A DNA stretch of 64,000 bases. Origin: an uncultured Oscillospiraceae bacterium. Its GTDB lineage: Bacteria; Bacillota; Clostridia; Oscillospirales; Oscillospiraceae. The translations under genes and the position numbers were made by a program. Each line of letters opens with the position of its first letter. The stretch's first letter is position 1. The stretch is from contig CANRNU010000006.1 of NCBI GenBank assembly GCA_947632005.1, positions 18,311-82,310 on the forward strand, given 5' to 3'. The notes below the pieces were generated by a model that saw only the letters and a program-made list of their open reading frames with translations, had not been told where the DNA came from and ran no database searches. Positions 50,251 to 57,897 of the stretch are shown piece by piece.

Positions 50251-51519
50251 ATGTCCGTACTGGCCCTGATCCTGTTCATTCTCACCTACTGTCTGATGAT
50301 CGCCCTGCCGAAGGCCCGGCCCTGGGTGGCCCTGACCAGCGCCCTGCTGTACGTCGTCCTGGGGTTCGTCTCCCCGGCAAAGCTCATCGGCGCCATCGAC
50401 TGGAACGTCCTGATGATGCTGGCCGGCACTATGGGAACGGTCAGTCTGTTCATCGAGTCCAAAATGCCCAATCGGATGGCGGAGATCCTGCTGGCCCGTA
50501 CCCCCAACGTCATGTGGGTGGCCGTGGCCATGAGCCTGTTCGCTGGGGTGGTATCCGCCTTCGTGGACAATGTGGCCACGGTGCTGATGCTGGCGCCGGT
50601 GGGCCTTGCCATTGCGGCCAAGCTGGGCACCTCCCCAGTGCCGCTTCTCATCTCCATCGCCGTCAGTTCCAACCTGCAGGGCGCCGCCACCCTGGTGGGC
50701 GACACCACCTCGATCATGCTGGGCGGATACGCGGGCATGGACTTTCTGGACTTTTTCTTCATGAACGGCCGTTTCAGCATCTTCTGGGCCGTAGAGCTGG
50801 GAGCCCTGGCGACGGTGCCCATCATCCTGTGGCTGTTCCGGGACCAGAAAGAGCCCGTATCCATCCCGGACCGGACGGAAGTCCGCAACTACGTTCCCAC
50901 CTATCTGCTGCTGGGGACGGTGGTGCTTCTCATCTGCGCCTCCTTCATCCCCGGCAAGCCCGCCATCACCAACGGCCTCATCTGCACCGGCGTATTCGCC
51001 GTCGGCGCGCTCCACTCCCGGCTGCGGGAGAAGAGCTGGCGGAACGTGAAGAAGGCGCTGCTGGACATCGACTACCAGACCCTGCTTCTGCTGGCGGGGC
51101 TGTTCGTGGTCATCGCCGGCATCACGGAGGGGGGCGTCATTGACGCCATCGCGGCGCTGTTCGTCCGGGTCGGCGGCTCGAACCTCTTCATCATGTACAC
51201 CATCATCGTGTGGGGCTCGGTCCTGTTTTCCGCCTTCGTGGACAACATCCCCTATGTGGCCACCATGCTGCCCGTGGTCAGCGGCATCGCCGTCACCATG
51301 GACTGCTCCCCCCTGCTGCTCTATTTCGGCCTTCTCACCGGCGCCACGCTGGGAGGCAACATCACGCCCATCGGCGCCTCCGCCAACATCACCGCCATCG
51401 GCCTGCTGCGCCGGCAGGGCTACGAGGTGAGCACAAAGGACTTCATGCGCATCGGCCTGCCCTTCACCCTGGCCGCCGTGATGACGGGCTATCTCTTCTG
51501 CTGGTTCGTGTGGCATTGA
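50251..51519 (+). CDS. ArsB/SLC13-type permease under Mn2+ riboswitch control
   Basis: A 422-residue membrane protein (ATG 50251 behind AAGGAGG) with 10-12 helices and two inverted-repeat halves, each with the ion-transporter signature: FVDNVATVLMLAPV with NLQGAATLVGD, and FVDNIPYVATMLPV with TLGGNITPIGASAN. The family includes arsenite, citrate and sulfate transporters. The riboswitch upstream strongly suggests a link to manganese, either efflux or transport that relieves Mn stress. No arsenic genes are nearby. Confidence 0.88.
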   Translation: MSVLALILFILTYCLMIALPKARPWVALTSALLYVVLGFVSPAKLIGAIDWNVLMMLAGTMGTVSLFIESKMPNRMAEILLARTPNVMWVAVAMSLFAGVVSAFVDNVATVLMLAPVGLAIAAKLGTSPVPLLISIAVSSNLQGAATLVGDTTSIMLGGYAGMDFLDFFFMNGRFSIFWAVELGALATVPIILWLFRDQKEPVSIPDRTEVRNYVPTYLLLGTVVLLICASFIPGKPAITNGLICTGVFAVGALHSRLREKSWRNVKKALLDIDYQTLLLLAGLFVVIAGITEGGVIDAIAALFVRVGGSNLFIMYTIIVWGSVLFSAFVDNIPYVATMLPVVSGIAVTMDCSPLLLYFGLLTGATLGGNITPIGASANITAIGLLRRQGYEVSTKDFMRIGLPFTLAAVMTGYLFCWFVWH

Positions 51520-51617
51520 GGCGGTCCTGACGCCGGCGATTGCAAATCTCCCTGTTTTTTGCTATAATACGGCGGTGCAGCAAAGCAGCATCTTTGAGGG
51601 AAGGGGGACGATCCGCG

Positions 51618-52340
51618 TTGTATGACATCGCCATCTGCGACGACGATGCGGCCTTCGCTACCGCCTTTTCCGCGCAGCTGACCCGGGCGCTGGAGACCAA
51701 GGGTGCCGCCTGCACCATCACGGTCTTCTCCGAGCCCGCCATGCTCCGCCGCGCCGTGGAGCACGGCAGCCGGTTCGCGCTTTTGTTCCTGGACGTGCTG
51801 TTCTCCGAGGCGGAACAGGGCCTCCGCCTGGCGGCGTCCCTCCGGGAGATGGGTCTTGACGCCGACATCGTCTTCGTGTCCTCCTCCCCGGCCTTCGCGG
51901 CGGCCAGCTTCGACGCGGCGCCCCTGCACTACCTGATAAAACCCGTCCGGGAGGACAAGCTGAACGCGGCCCTGGCCCGGTTCCTGGACAAGAACGCCCC
52001 CTATCAGCTGCGCCTGGACAAGGGCCGGGGATACCTGCAGGTCCCCCTGGCTGAGGTGACCTTTTTCGAGATATTCGTCCGGGACATCGTCATCCACAAG
52101 ACAAACGGCACAAAAGAGACCTGTGTGGGCACGTTGAAGGAGCTGGAAGACCGTCTTCCCGCCAACACCTTTGTGCGCCCGCACAGGAGTTATCTTGTCA
52201 ATCTGGACCACATCTCCGAGATCGTCCGGTATAAGATCCGCGTCTCATCCGGGGAGACGGTCCCGGTGAGCCAGAAGCTGTACGCCTCTGTCCAGCAGGC
52301 CATCATCCATCACGCGGACCGGCGGACTGTGACGCTCTAG
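51618..52340 (+). CDS. LytTR-family response regulator
   Basis: A 240-residue protein. TTG 51618 is the likely start, with GGGGG upstream and YDIAICDDD beginning the receiver domain (phospho-Asp in LLFLDVLF). The LytTR DNA-binding domain occupies the last 100 residues (VTFFEIFVRDIVIHKTNG, and VRPHRSYLVNLDHI). It belongs with the GHKL kinase encoded convergently, whose gene overlaps its 3' end by 38 bases. AgrA-like proteins of this kind control peptide, cell-wall or virulence genes. Confidence 0.88.
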   Translation: MYDIAICDDDAAFATAFSAQLTRALETKGAACTITVFSEPAMLRRAVEHGSRFALLFLDVLFSEAEQGLRLAASLREMGLDADIVFVSSSPAFAAASFDAAPLHYLIKPVREDKLNAALARFLDKNAPYQLRLDKGRGYLQVPLAEVTFFEIFVRDIVIHKTNGTKETCVGTLKELEDRLPANTFVRPHRSYLVNLDHISEIVRYKIRVSSGETVPVSQKLYASVQQAIIHHADRRTVTL

Positions 52341-54264
52341 CCGGCCGGAGACTGAAATTGCTCTTTACCGAGAATTCCCCTTCCCCCCGGTCCAGCAGCA
52401 GGATGCTGCTGTATTTCTCTGCGATCTGGCGCATGGCCTCCAGGCCGTAGCCGTGCCGCCGGAACACTCTTTCCTCCCCATCCAGTCCTTCCCCTTCCTG
52501 CTCGTCCGCAGCACTGTTGGTGCAGCCGATGAACAGGAAGTTTTCATGTTTGTCCATCTTCAGGCGGATATAGCGCGCCTTCCCCGGTTCTATCCGCCGG
52601 CAGGCGTGCAGGGCATTCTCCAGAAGGTTGGTCAGGAACACGCTCAGGTCCTCATCCGCGATGCCCAGCTCCGCCGGCACATTCAGCGTGCACTCCACCC
52701 GGATTCCCTCGGCCTTGGCCTGGTCCAGGTAGGCGCCGGCGATGGTGTTGACCAGGACGTTCCGGCTGTAGCGCACGGTGGGAAGCCGGTCCAGCTCGTC
52801 CGTCAGCGACGAGACATACTCCTCGGCCCGGGCCAGGTCGCCGTCCCGCAGGATGCCGGCCAGAGCCGTCACGTGGTGGCGCATCTCATGGTTGGCAGCG
52901 TTGGTGGCCTCCTCCGCTTTCAGCATCCGCTCGTAGCCCTCCATGGTCAGCCGGCTCCGCTCCCGGAGCACATCCACCGTCCGGCTGGTCCGTATCGTCC
53001 GGCGTACCACCTCCGTCACCACTACGATCACCGTCATATAGGAGGTGATGTCGGTGACGGGCGTGATGACCGGCCAGCAGTTCCCCATGCTGAGGCTCAT
53101 CCATACCCCGTCCACCAGGTATCCGTGCAGGCTGCCCCAGGCGCGGGCCCGTTCAAACACATAGACAGCCGTGAGCGCGGCGGCGATGAGCCCGTAATTG
53201 AAAAACAGCCTGTTCTCCGCCCGCGTCCGTTCTCTCTGCCGCGCGGTCTCGGCGCAGAACGCCGCAGCTACGGCCAGGAATACCAGCAGCGCCCCCGGAC
53301 CCATGCTGCCGGCGGCGCCGTCAAGGTCTTTCTGGTACCGCAGGACCCCCTGTACGCCCTCATAGCCCACCCAGGCCGCCACCAACCCGCACAGGGGCCA
53401 TTTCCAGCGTCCCGTCACCCGCAGGGCCAGATAGAGGTACAGCGGCATCATATACAGCTCGCTGAATATCTGCAGTCCCCTGTGTGCAGACAGCACACTG
53501 TAATATCCGGCCCCGGAGATATAGGCCGCGTTCAAAAACAACATCAGAAAATACAGGCACAGGAGCAGCACCTTTCCGTCCGCGCCGTTGTTGTGGATGT
53601 CCAACAAAAACATGCCCGCCATCAAAAGCGCCGCCAGCGCGTAAATGGTCATGGCGACATCGTATCGCACGGAAAACACGACGAACTCCGCCGTGGTCGA
53701 GTCCTCGTCCCCCAGGAAGGGGTACTCCGGCATCGAAACAGTTCCGTCTTCGGGAAAATAGGTGATCATGCTCAGCTCCCTGCCCTGGTAATCCTCCGGC
53801 AGGGACATGCGGATCATCTGCCATATGGTGCCCTGGCTCCGCCTGACCTTGGACCAATCCTCTTCCGACAGGCGCACGAAGCCGTCGCTGCCGCGCCTGG
53901 TCTGGGGAAAGTCGGAGTGGAGCGGCTCGTCGTCCAAAAACACCTCCACGCCGTCCATGTAGCTCATCCATTCCAGCTCGGCCCGGGGGATATCCTCCTC
54001 CATGGTGCGGGTAATGCGCACCGCCTCGGTCCCCTCGGGCAGCGCCAGCACATAATCGTCCGCGAACACCGGCTCATATGCCTGCACACGACCGTCCACC
54101 AGCAGCTCATAGCGCCAGCCGTTGCGCTTGTCAGGAGAGTCCCCCAGATAGATATCCTCTTTCTCCGTGCGGCTCAGCAGGGAGAATACGGCCAGGACCA
54201 GCGCAGCCGCGGCCAGCAGCAGCACCGTGCCGGCGATATATTGCTTTCTGTGCTCTGTCTCCAT
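52303..54264 (-). CDS. GHKL (AgrC-type) sensor histidine kinase with 7TMR-DISM-like sensor
   Basis: The product is 653 residues. The first helix (about 10-30) is followed by an extracellular domain (to about 205), a seven-helix membrane region (about 206-420) as in 7TMR-DISM receptors, then a dimerisation helix with the phospho-His in NHEMRHHVTAL and a GHKL ATPase (VFLTNLLENALHACRR, HGYGLEAMRQIAEKY). It should phosphorylate the convergent LytTR regulator. A repeat-borne promoter lies about 40 bases upstream. The ligand is unknown. Confidence 0.88.
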   Translation of the reverse strand: METEHRKQYIAGTVLLLAAAALVLAVFSLLSRTEKEDIYLGDSPDKRNGWRYELLVDGRVQAYEPVFADDYVLALPEGTEAVRITRTMEEDIPRAELEWMSYMDGVEVFLDDEPLHSDFPQTRRGSDGFVRLSEEDWSKVRRSQGTIWQMIRMSLPEDYQGRELSMITYFPEDGTVSMPEYPFLGDEDSTTAEFVVFSVRYDVAMTIYALAALLMAGMFLLDIHNNGADGKVLLLCLYFLMLFLNAAYISGAGYYSVLSAHRGLQIFSELYMMPLYLYLALRVTGRWKWPLCGLVAAWVGYEGVQGVLRYQKDLDGAAGSMGPGALLVFLAVAAAFCAETARQRERTRAENRLFFNYGLIAAALTAVYVFERARAWGSLHGYLVDGVWMSLSMGNCWPVITPVTDITSYMTVIVVVTEVVRRTIRTSRTVDVLRERSRLTMEGYERMLKAEEATNAANHEMRHHVTALAGILRDGDLARAEEYVSSLTDELDRLPTVRYSRNVLVNTIAGAYLDQAKAEGIRVECTLNVPAELGIADEDLSVFLTNLLENALHACRRIEPGKARYIRLKMDKHENFLFIGCTNSAADEQEGEGLDGEERVFRRHGYGLEAMRQIAEKYSSILLLDRGEGEFSVKSNFSLRPARASQSAGPRDG

Positions 54265-54300
54265 GCCGCGTCCTCTCCTTCAGCGTAGAATGGCTTATCG

Positions 54301-54430
54301 TCATTATACCTTCTGTTGGCGGACAGGACAAGATTTTTGCACGAATGACCCGCCAGCCGGCGTGAAAGACAAAAACTTCCATCCCGGCGCCGGCGGGAGC
54401 CATCTCCGCCGGACAGTCCCGGCCCACGAT
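54301..54430 (-). repeat. Promoter-carrying dispersed repeat, copy 2
   Basis: Closely similar to 27310-27436. Minus strand: TTGTCC (54326-54331), 17 bases, TATAAT (54303-54308), pointing at the kinase gene 39 bases away. The flanking palindrome gcctgccgcaagctgcggcaggc (54458-54480) is separate and may end the HMA transcript. Confidence 0.72.
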
Positions 54431-54485
54431 CAAAAGTTTTTGATCGGCGCGAGAGAGCCTGCCGCAAGCTGCGGCAGGCTCTTTC

Positions 54486-54743
54486 TCACGTTTTTCCAAA
54501 TCCGAACAGGCCCTTTTTCGGCCTGTCCGCCTCCTCCCGGACGTCGGACGCCTCATAGCCCGTGGCATTCACCGCCGCCAGCAGCGCCTCGTCCGTCACC
54601 TCCGGCCCGCAGACCACCCGGGCCTGCTTCTTCGACCGGCTGGCAGAGGCTTTCTCCACCCCCGGCACTTTCCGCAGGGCGTCCGCTACATGGCTCTCGC
54701 ACATGCCGCACATCATGCCCTCCACCGTCATCACCTTCGTCAT
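54486..54743 (-). CDS. Heavy-metal-associated (HMA) domain protein
   Basis: An 85-residue soluble protein with the HMA fold: metal motif MMCGMCESHV (Cys12, Cys15), VEKASASRSKKQA, and VNATGYEASDV. The 18-residue C-terminal tail (DRPKKGLFGFGKT) is extra. It probably carries Cu+ or another soft metal to a P-type ATPase that is not in the window. The gene stands alone behind AGGAG. Confidence 0.9.
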   Translation of the reverse strand: MTKVMTVEGMMCGMCESHVADALRKVPGVEKASASRSKKQARVVCGPEVTDEALLAAVNATGYEASDVREEADRPKKGLFGFGKT

Positions 54744-54830
54744 GTCCCGCTCCTCCTGTAATTAGTTATTCCTAACGCAGTATACGCCCTCTCGCCCTCT
54801 TTCGCAAGGAAAAAAATTTCTTCCCGCCTC

Positions 54831-54890
54831 TTGACAGAGATACTATGTCGTGCTACGATATAGTCATGATATGTCGATAGACGACATATC
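54831..54890 (+). promoter_or_regulatory. PadR promoter with palindromic operators
   Basis: TTGACA (54831), 17 bases, TACGAT (54854). gatatgtcg (54868-54876) and cgacatatc (54882-54890) form a perfect operator over the transcript start. Further atgtcgt and acgacat half-sites lie within 30 bases on either side. Autoregulation by PadR is likely. Confidence 0.75.
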
Positions 54891-54917
54891 GCCACACGAC
54901 ATAAAGGCGGTGAGATC

Positions 54918-55244
54918 ATGGGCAGAGGTGCGGAACCCCTGACGGAGAGCTATTTCTACATCCTGCTGTGCCTTTTTGACGGGCCCAGCCACGGCTATGG
55001 CATCATGCGCCGGGCCCTGGAGCTGTCGGACGGGCATGTGCGCATCGGCTCGGGCACCATGTACGGGGCCACGGGCAACATGATGAAGAAAGGCTGGATA
55101 CAGCAGCTCCCCGGCCAGGACGCGGACCGGCGGCGGATGTATCAACTGACGGACCTGGGCCGGCAGGTGCTGCTGGAAGAGGCCGACCGGCTGCGGCATC
55201 TGGCCGCGGCGGCGGAAAACGTGATGGGAGGCAGAGAAGAATGA
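54918..55244 (+). CDS. PadR-family transcriptional regulator
   Basis: A 108-residue winged-helix protein: LTESYFYILLCLFDGPSHGYGIM, IGSGTMYGATGNMMKKGWI, and RRRMYQLTDLGRQVL. The ATG follows AAGGCGGTGAG. It is coupled by ATGA to a DUF2812 membrane protein, a very common Firmicutes pair in which PadR represses the operon. Palindromic ATGTCG operators cover its promoter. Inducer unknown; envelope stress or antimicrobials are usual for relatives. Confidence 0.92.
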   Translation: MGRGAEPLTESYFYILLCLFDGPSHGYGIMRRALELSDGHVRIGSGTMYGATGNMMKKGWIQQLPGQDADRRRMYQLTDLGRQVLLEEADRLRHLAAAAENVMGGREE

Positions 55245-55840
55245 AAACCATGACCCGGCATGTCATGTACCCCGCCTGGGCCTATGCCCGGGAGATAGCG
55301 GACAACGACGAGCTGTCCCGCCAGGGCTGGCAGCTCACCCACTGCGGGTGTTTTCACAGCAAGTATGTTTTTGACGACAGCGTGGTCTATCGCTACGCCC
55401 TGGACTTTGACCAGGACATCGCCGACCCGGACCGGTACCGGGACACCTTTGCCGAGCAGGGCTGGGAGTTCATCAATTCCACCTTCAACGGCTGGCACTG
55501 CTTCCGGAAGAGATATGACCCCGCCCTGCCGGAAGAGGAATACCAGATCTACACCGACGAGGCGTCTATCCGGCAGATGCAGGACCGGTGGAAACGGATG
55601 CTCACCATCATCGGCTGGATCGAGCTGGCGGTGGGGCTTCTGGACCTGGCCATGCTCCTGGGCGGCTTCCGCCCGAGCAGCTTCCTCATCGGTCTGGGGG
55701 CGGTGCTGCTGGGGCTCATCATCCTGCTGGGGGCGAAGCGGGTGAAGGCGGAGGACCGCCTGCTGGTCTCCGGCTGGGTGCTGGCGCCGCCTCTGACCTG
55801 CTTCCTGGCCGCGCTGATATTGGTGTTCATAGGATATTGA
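55241..55840 (+). CDS. DUF2812 membrane protein
   Basis: A 199-residue protein. The soluble N-half is DUF2812: EIADNDELSRQGWQLTHCG, then DDSVVYRYALDFDQD and FINSTFNGWHCFRKR. The C-half has three hydrophobic segments (about 125-198). Its start overlaps the PadR stop. Function unknown; partners of this kind respond to envelope stress. A terminator follows nine bases after the stop codon. Confidence 0.87.
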   Translation: MKTMTRHVMYPAWAYAREIADNDELSRQGWQLTHCGCFHSKYVFDDSVVYRYALDFDQDIADPDRYRDTFAEQGWEFINSTFNGWHCFRKRYDPALPEEEYQIYTDEASIRQMQDRWKRMLTIIGWIELAVGLLDLAMLLGGFRPSSFLIGLGAVLLGLIILLGAKRVKAEDRLLVSGWVLAPPLTCFLAALILVFIGY

Positions 55841-55848
55841 ATACGCAA

Positions 55849-55888
55849 AGCCCGCCGCTTTCGCGGCGGGCTCTGTTCGCAGTTTTTT
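55849..55888 (+). terminator. Terminator of PadR operon
   Basis: A 10-bp GC stem (agcccgccgc / gcggcgggct), with a delayed T run (gttttttcg). Confidence 0.75.
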
Positions 55889-56008
55889 CGGTTTCGGAAG
55901 CGGACTGCGCTGTTTCGCCCGAGGCTCAAGAAGACAAGATTCCCCACTATTTTCATGTTTTCCCGGTATTTATGGTGTCCTCTCTCCACTTATTCGCGTT
56001 ATTCCCGC

Positions 56009-56656
56009 TTATTTTAGCATTTTATCCCCACCACGCGGTTCCGGCGCAGCCACGCCGATGCCGGCCTCGCGCATATGTACGCGCAGCTCGTCCACGCTGC
56101 CGCGGAACACGGCCCCTGCCATGCCGCAGCGCCGGGCGCCCTGGACGTTGACAGGCAGATCGTCCACGAAAAAGCACTCCGCCGCCGCCAGGCCATAGCG
56201 CTCCAGCAGGGCCTCATAGATGCCCCGTTCCGGCTTGACGCAGCCCTCCTCGCAGGAGATGACCCCGCCGTCGAACAGCTCCGCCCCGGGGATGGAGGGC
56301 CAATACTCCCGCTGGCGGAAGCTGGCATTGGACAGCAGATATATCCCATACCCCGCCTCTTTCAGTTCCCGGAGCAGCGCCTCCATCCCCGGTACGGGCA
56401 GGATGGGCTGTTCCCAGCTCAGGACCAGCTTTCGGGCCGCGGCGTGCAGCCGCTCCGGCAGGCGGGTACAGATGCTGTCCGCGGCCTCGGCGTCCGTCAG
56501 CTCGCCCCAGTCCATCTGCGTCCACTCCAACGACCGGAACACCTGCTCCCGCAGCAGCGCCCCGTCCTCTTCGGACACGCCCAGCTCCCGGATATACCGG
56601 TCCGGCTCATAGCGGATGAGCACCTGGCCCATATCAAACACAACGCTTCGTATCAT
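56009..56656 (-). CDS. HAD-superfamily subfamily IA phosphatase
   Basis: A 215-residue protein. Motif I is SVVFDMGQVLIRY (Asp nucleophile; the second Asp is replaced by Gln-Val as in some YihX/epoxide-hydrolase-N-like members), motif II is YLLSNAS, the Lys is in CVKPERGIYEALL, and motif IV is FVDDLPVNVQGAR. It probably hydrolyses a sugar phosphate such as glucose-1-phosphate. It overlaps prmA by four bases (ATGA), so it is translated with it. Confidence 0.88.
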   Translation of the reverse strand: MIRSVVFDMGQVLIRYEPDRYIRELGVSEEDGALLREQVFRSLEWTQMDWGELTDAEAADSICTRLPERLHAAARKLVLSWEQPILPVPGMEALLRELKEAGYGIYLLSNASFRQREYWPSIPGAELFDGGVISCEEGCVKPERGIYEALLERYGLAAAECFFVDDLPVNVQGARRCGMAGAVFRGSVDELRVHMREAGIGVAAPEPRGGDKMLK

Positions 56657-57567
56657 AGCTCACACACAAAACAGTGCCATTCCTCCAATTGATGATGCTC
56701 CGTCACCCGAAGGCCCGCGGCCTCCAGGGCGGCCCGCACCTCCTCCTGCCGGCCCTCGATGACGCCGGAGCAGACGAATACGCCCCCCGGGGCCAAAAAC
56801 GCCGGCACATGGGGCGCCAAAGGGATGATGACGTCCGCCACGATGTTGGCCAGGACCAGCCCATACCCGCTCCCCAGACGGGCCCGCAGGGAGGCGGAGG
56901 CGATCACGTCCCCCACATAGACGGTGACGGCGCCCTCCACCCCGTTGAGCTTTGCGTTGTCCCGGACGATGTCCGGGGCCTTTTCATCCACATCGGCGGC
57001 CACGATGGGCCCCGCCCCCAGCACCGCCGCGGCGATGCCCAGGATACCGCTGCCGCAGCCCAGGTCCAGGACCTTTCCGCCTGGCTTGGCGTATTTCTCT
57101 ACCGCGGCCAGGCACATGCGGGTGGTGGGGTGGTCCCCGGTGCCGAACAGCAGGCCCGGGTCCAGCCTCACCGGCGTCCGGTCCCCGTCATAATCCTGCC
57201 ACTGGGGCACGATCACCAGCTTCTCCCCGGTCTCCACGGGCTTGTAATAGTCCCGCCAGTTGTTCTCCCAGTCCGCGTCGGCCACGGGCCGGCTCTCCGG
57301 GCTCAGTCCCTTTTCATAGAGGTCCGCGATGATGGCCCGGCCCGCGTCGTCGTCCGAGACCCAGAGCTTTACCCGGCTGGCGCCGGACAGGGACTTTTCC
57401 AGCTTCTCGTCCACAAAATCCCAGTACTGGGTGTTGTTCTCCAGAAAGCTCTTAAAGTCCCGCTCGTCCTCGATGACAAAGCCCTCCAGACCCATGGCCG
57501 TGAGGGTGTCGCACAGGGCCTCCGGGTCCCCGTGGGCGGGGATGGTGACTTCCAGCCAATTTGACAA
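56653..57567 (-). CDS. prmA: Ribosomal protein L11 methyltransferase
   Basis: A 304-residue SAM-dependent methyltransferase that trimethylates ribosomal protein L11. The start is TTG 57567 (MSNWLEVTI, the family start) behind AAGGAAG. The N-terminal L11-binding domain is followed by DPGLLFGTGDHPTTRMCL, the SAM motif VLDLGCGSGILGIAAAVLGA, and NIVADVIIPLAP. It leads a two-gene unit with a HAD phosphatase. Upstream is a palindromic repeat cluster. Confidence 0.93.
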   Translation of the reverse strand: MSNWLEVTIPAHGDPEALCDTLTAMGLEGFVIEDERDFKSFLENNTQYWDFVDEKLEKSLSGASRVKLWVSDDDAGRAIIADLYEKGLSPESRPVADADWENNWRDYYKPVETGEKLVIVPQWQDYDGDRTPVRLDPGLLFGTGDHPTTRMCLAAVEKYAKPGGKVLDLGCGSGILGIAAAVLGAGPIVAADVDEKAPDIVRDNAKLNGVEGAVTVYVGDVIASASLRARLGSGYGLVLANIVADVIIPLAPHVPAFLAPGGVFVCSGVIEGRQEEVRAALEAAGLRVTEHHQLEEWHCFVCEL

Positions 57568-57617
57568 ATAGATCTTCCTTTCAAAAAGGCGCGGGTACTC
57601 CGCGCCCTTACTTATTA

Positions 57618-57896
57618 CGGCCCCCTTGTGCAAAGGGGGCTGGCAGCGCCACTCTTCGGGGCCCCCACGGGAAACCAGCGAAGCGTTTCCTGTGGGGAGA
57701 GGAGGAGCGCGGGAGCGGGCGGATGCTGGCGATCACGCCAGCGGAGCTTAGCATACGCCGCGACGACGAGACTGAGGGATCGTTCTCCCAGGCCGACAAC
57801 CCCTCCGCCTCGCTCCGCTCGGCACCTCCCCTTGCACAGGGGAGGCTTCAAAGTGAGTGGCTTCGCCGCCCGACCTCCCCTTGCACAGGGGAGGCT
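57618..57896. repeat. Composite dispersed palindromic repeat between prmA and xfp
   Basis: Arm one (57618) has cccccttgtgcaaaggggg then, after a 125-base insert with its own hairpins, gactgagggatcgtt. Arm two (57796-57847) is inverted (aacccctccgcctcgct, cctccccttgcacagggg). A third solo copy lies at 57871-57896 and touches the xfp stop codon. No gene is inside. Confidence 0.75.
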
Positions 57897-57897
57897 T

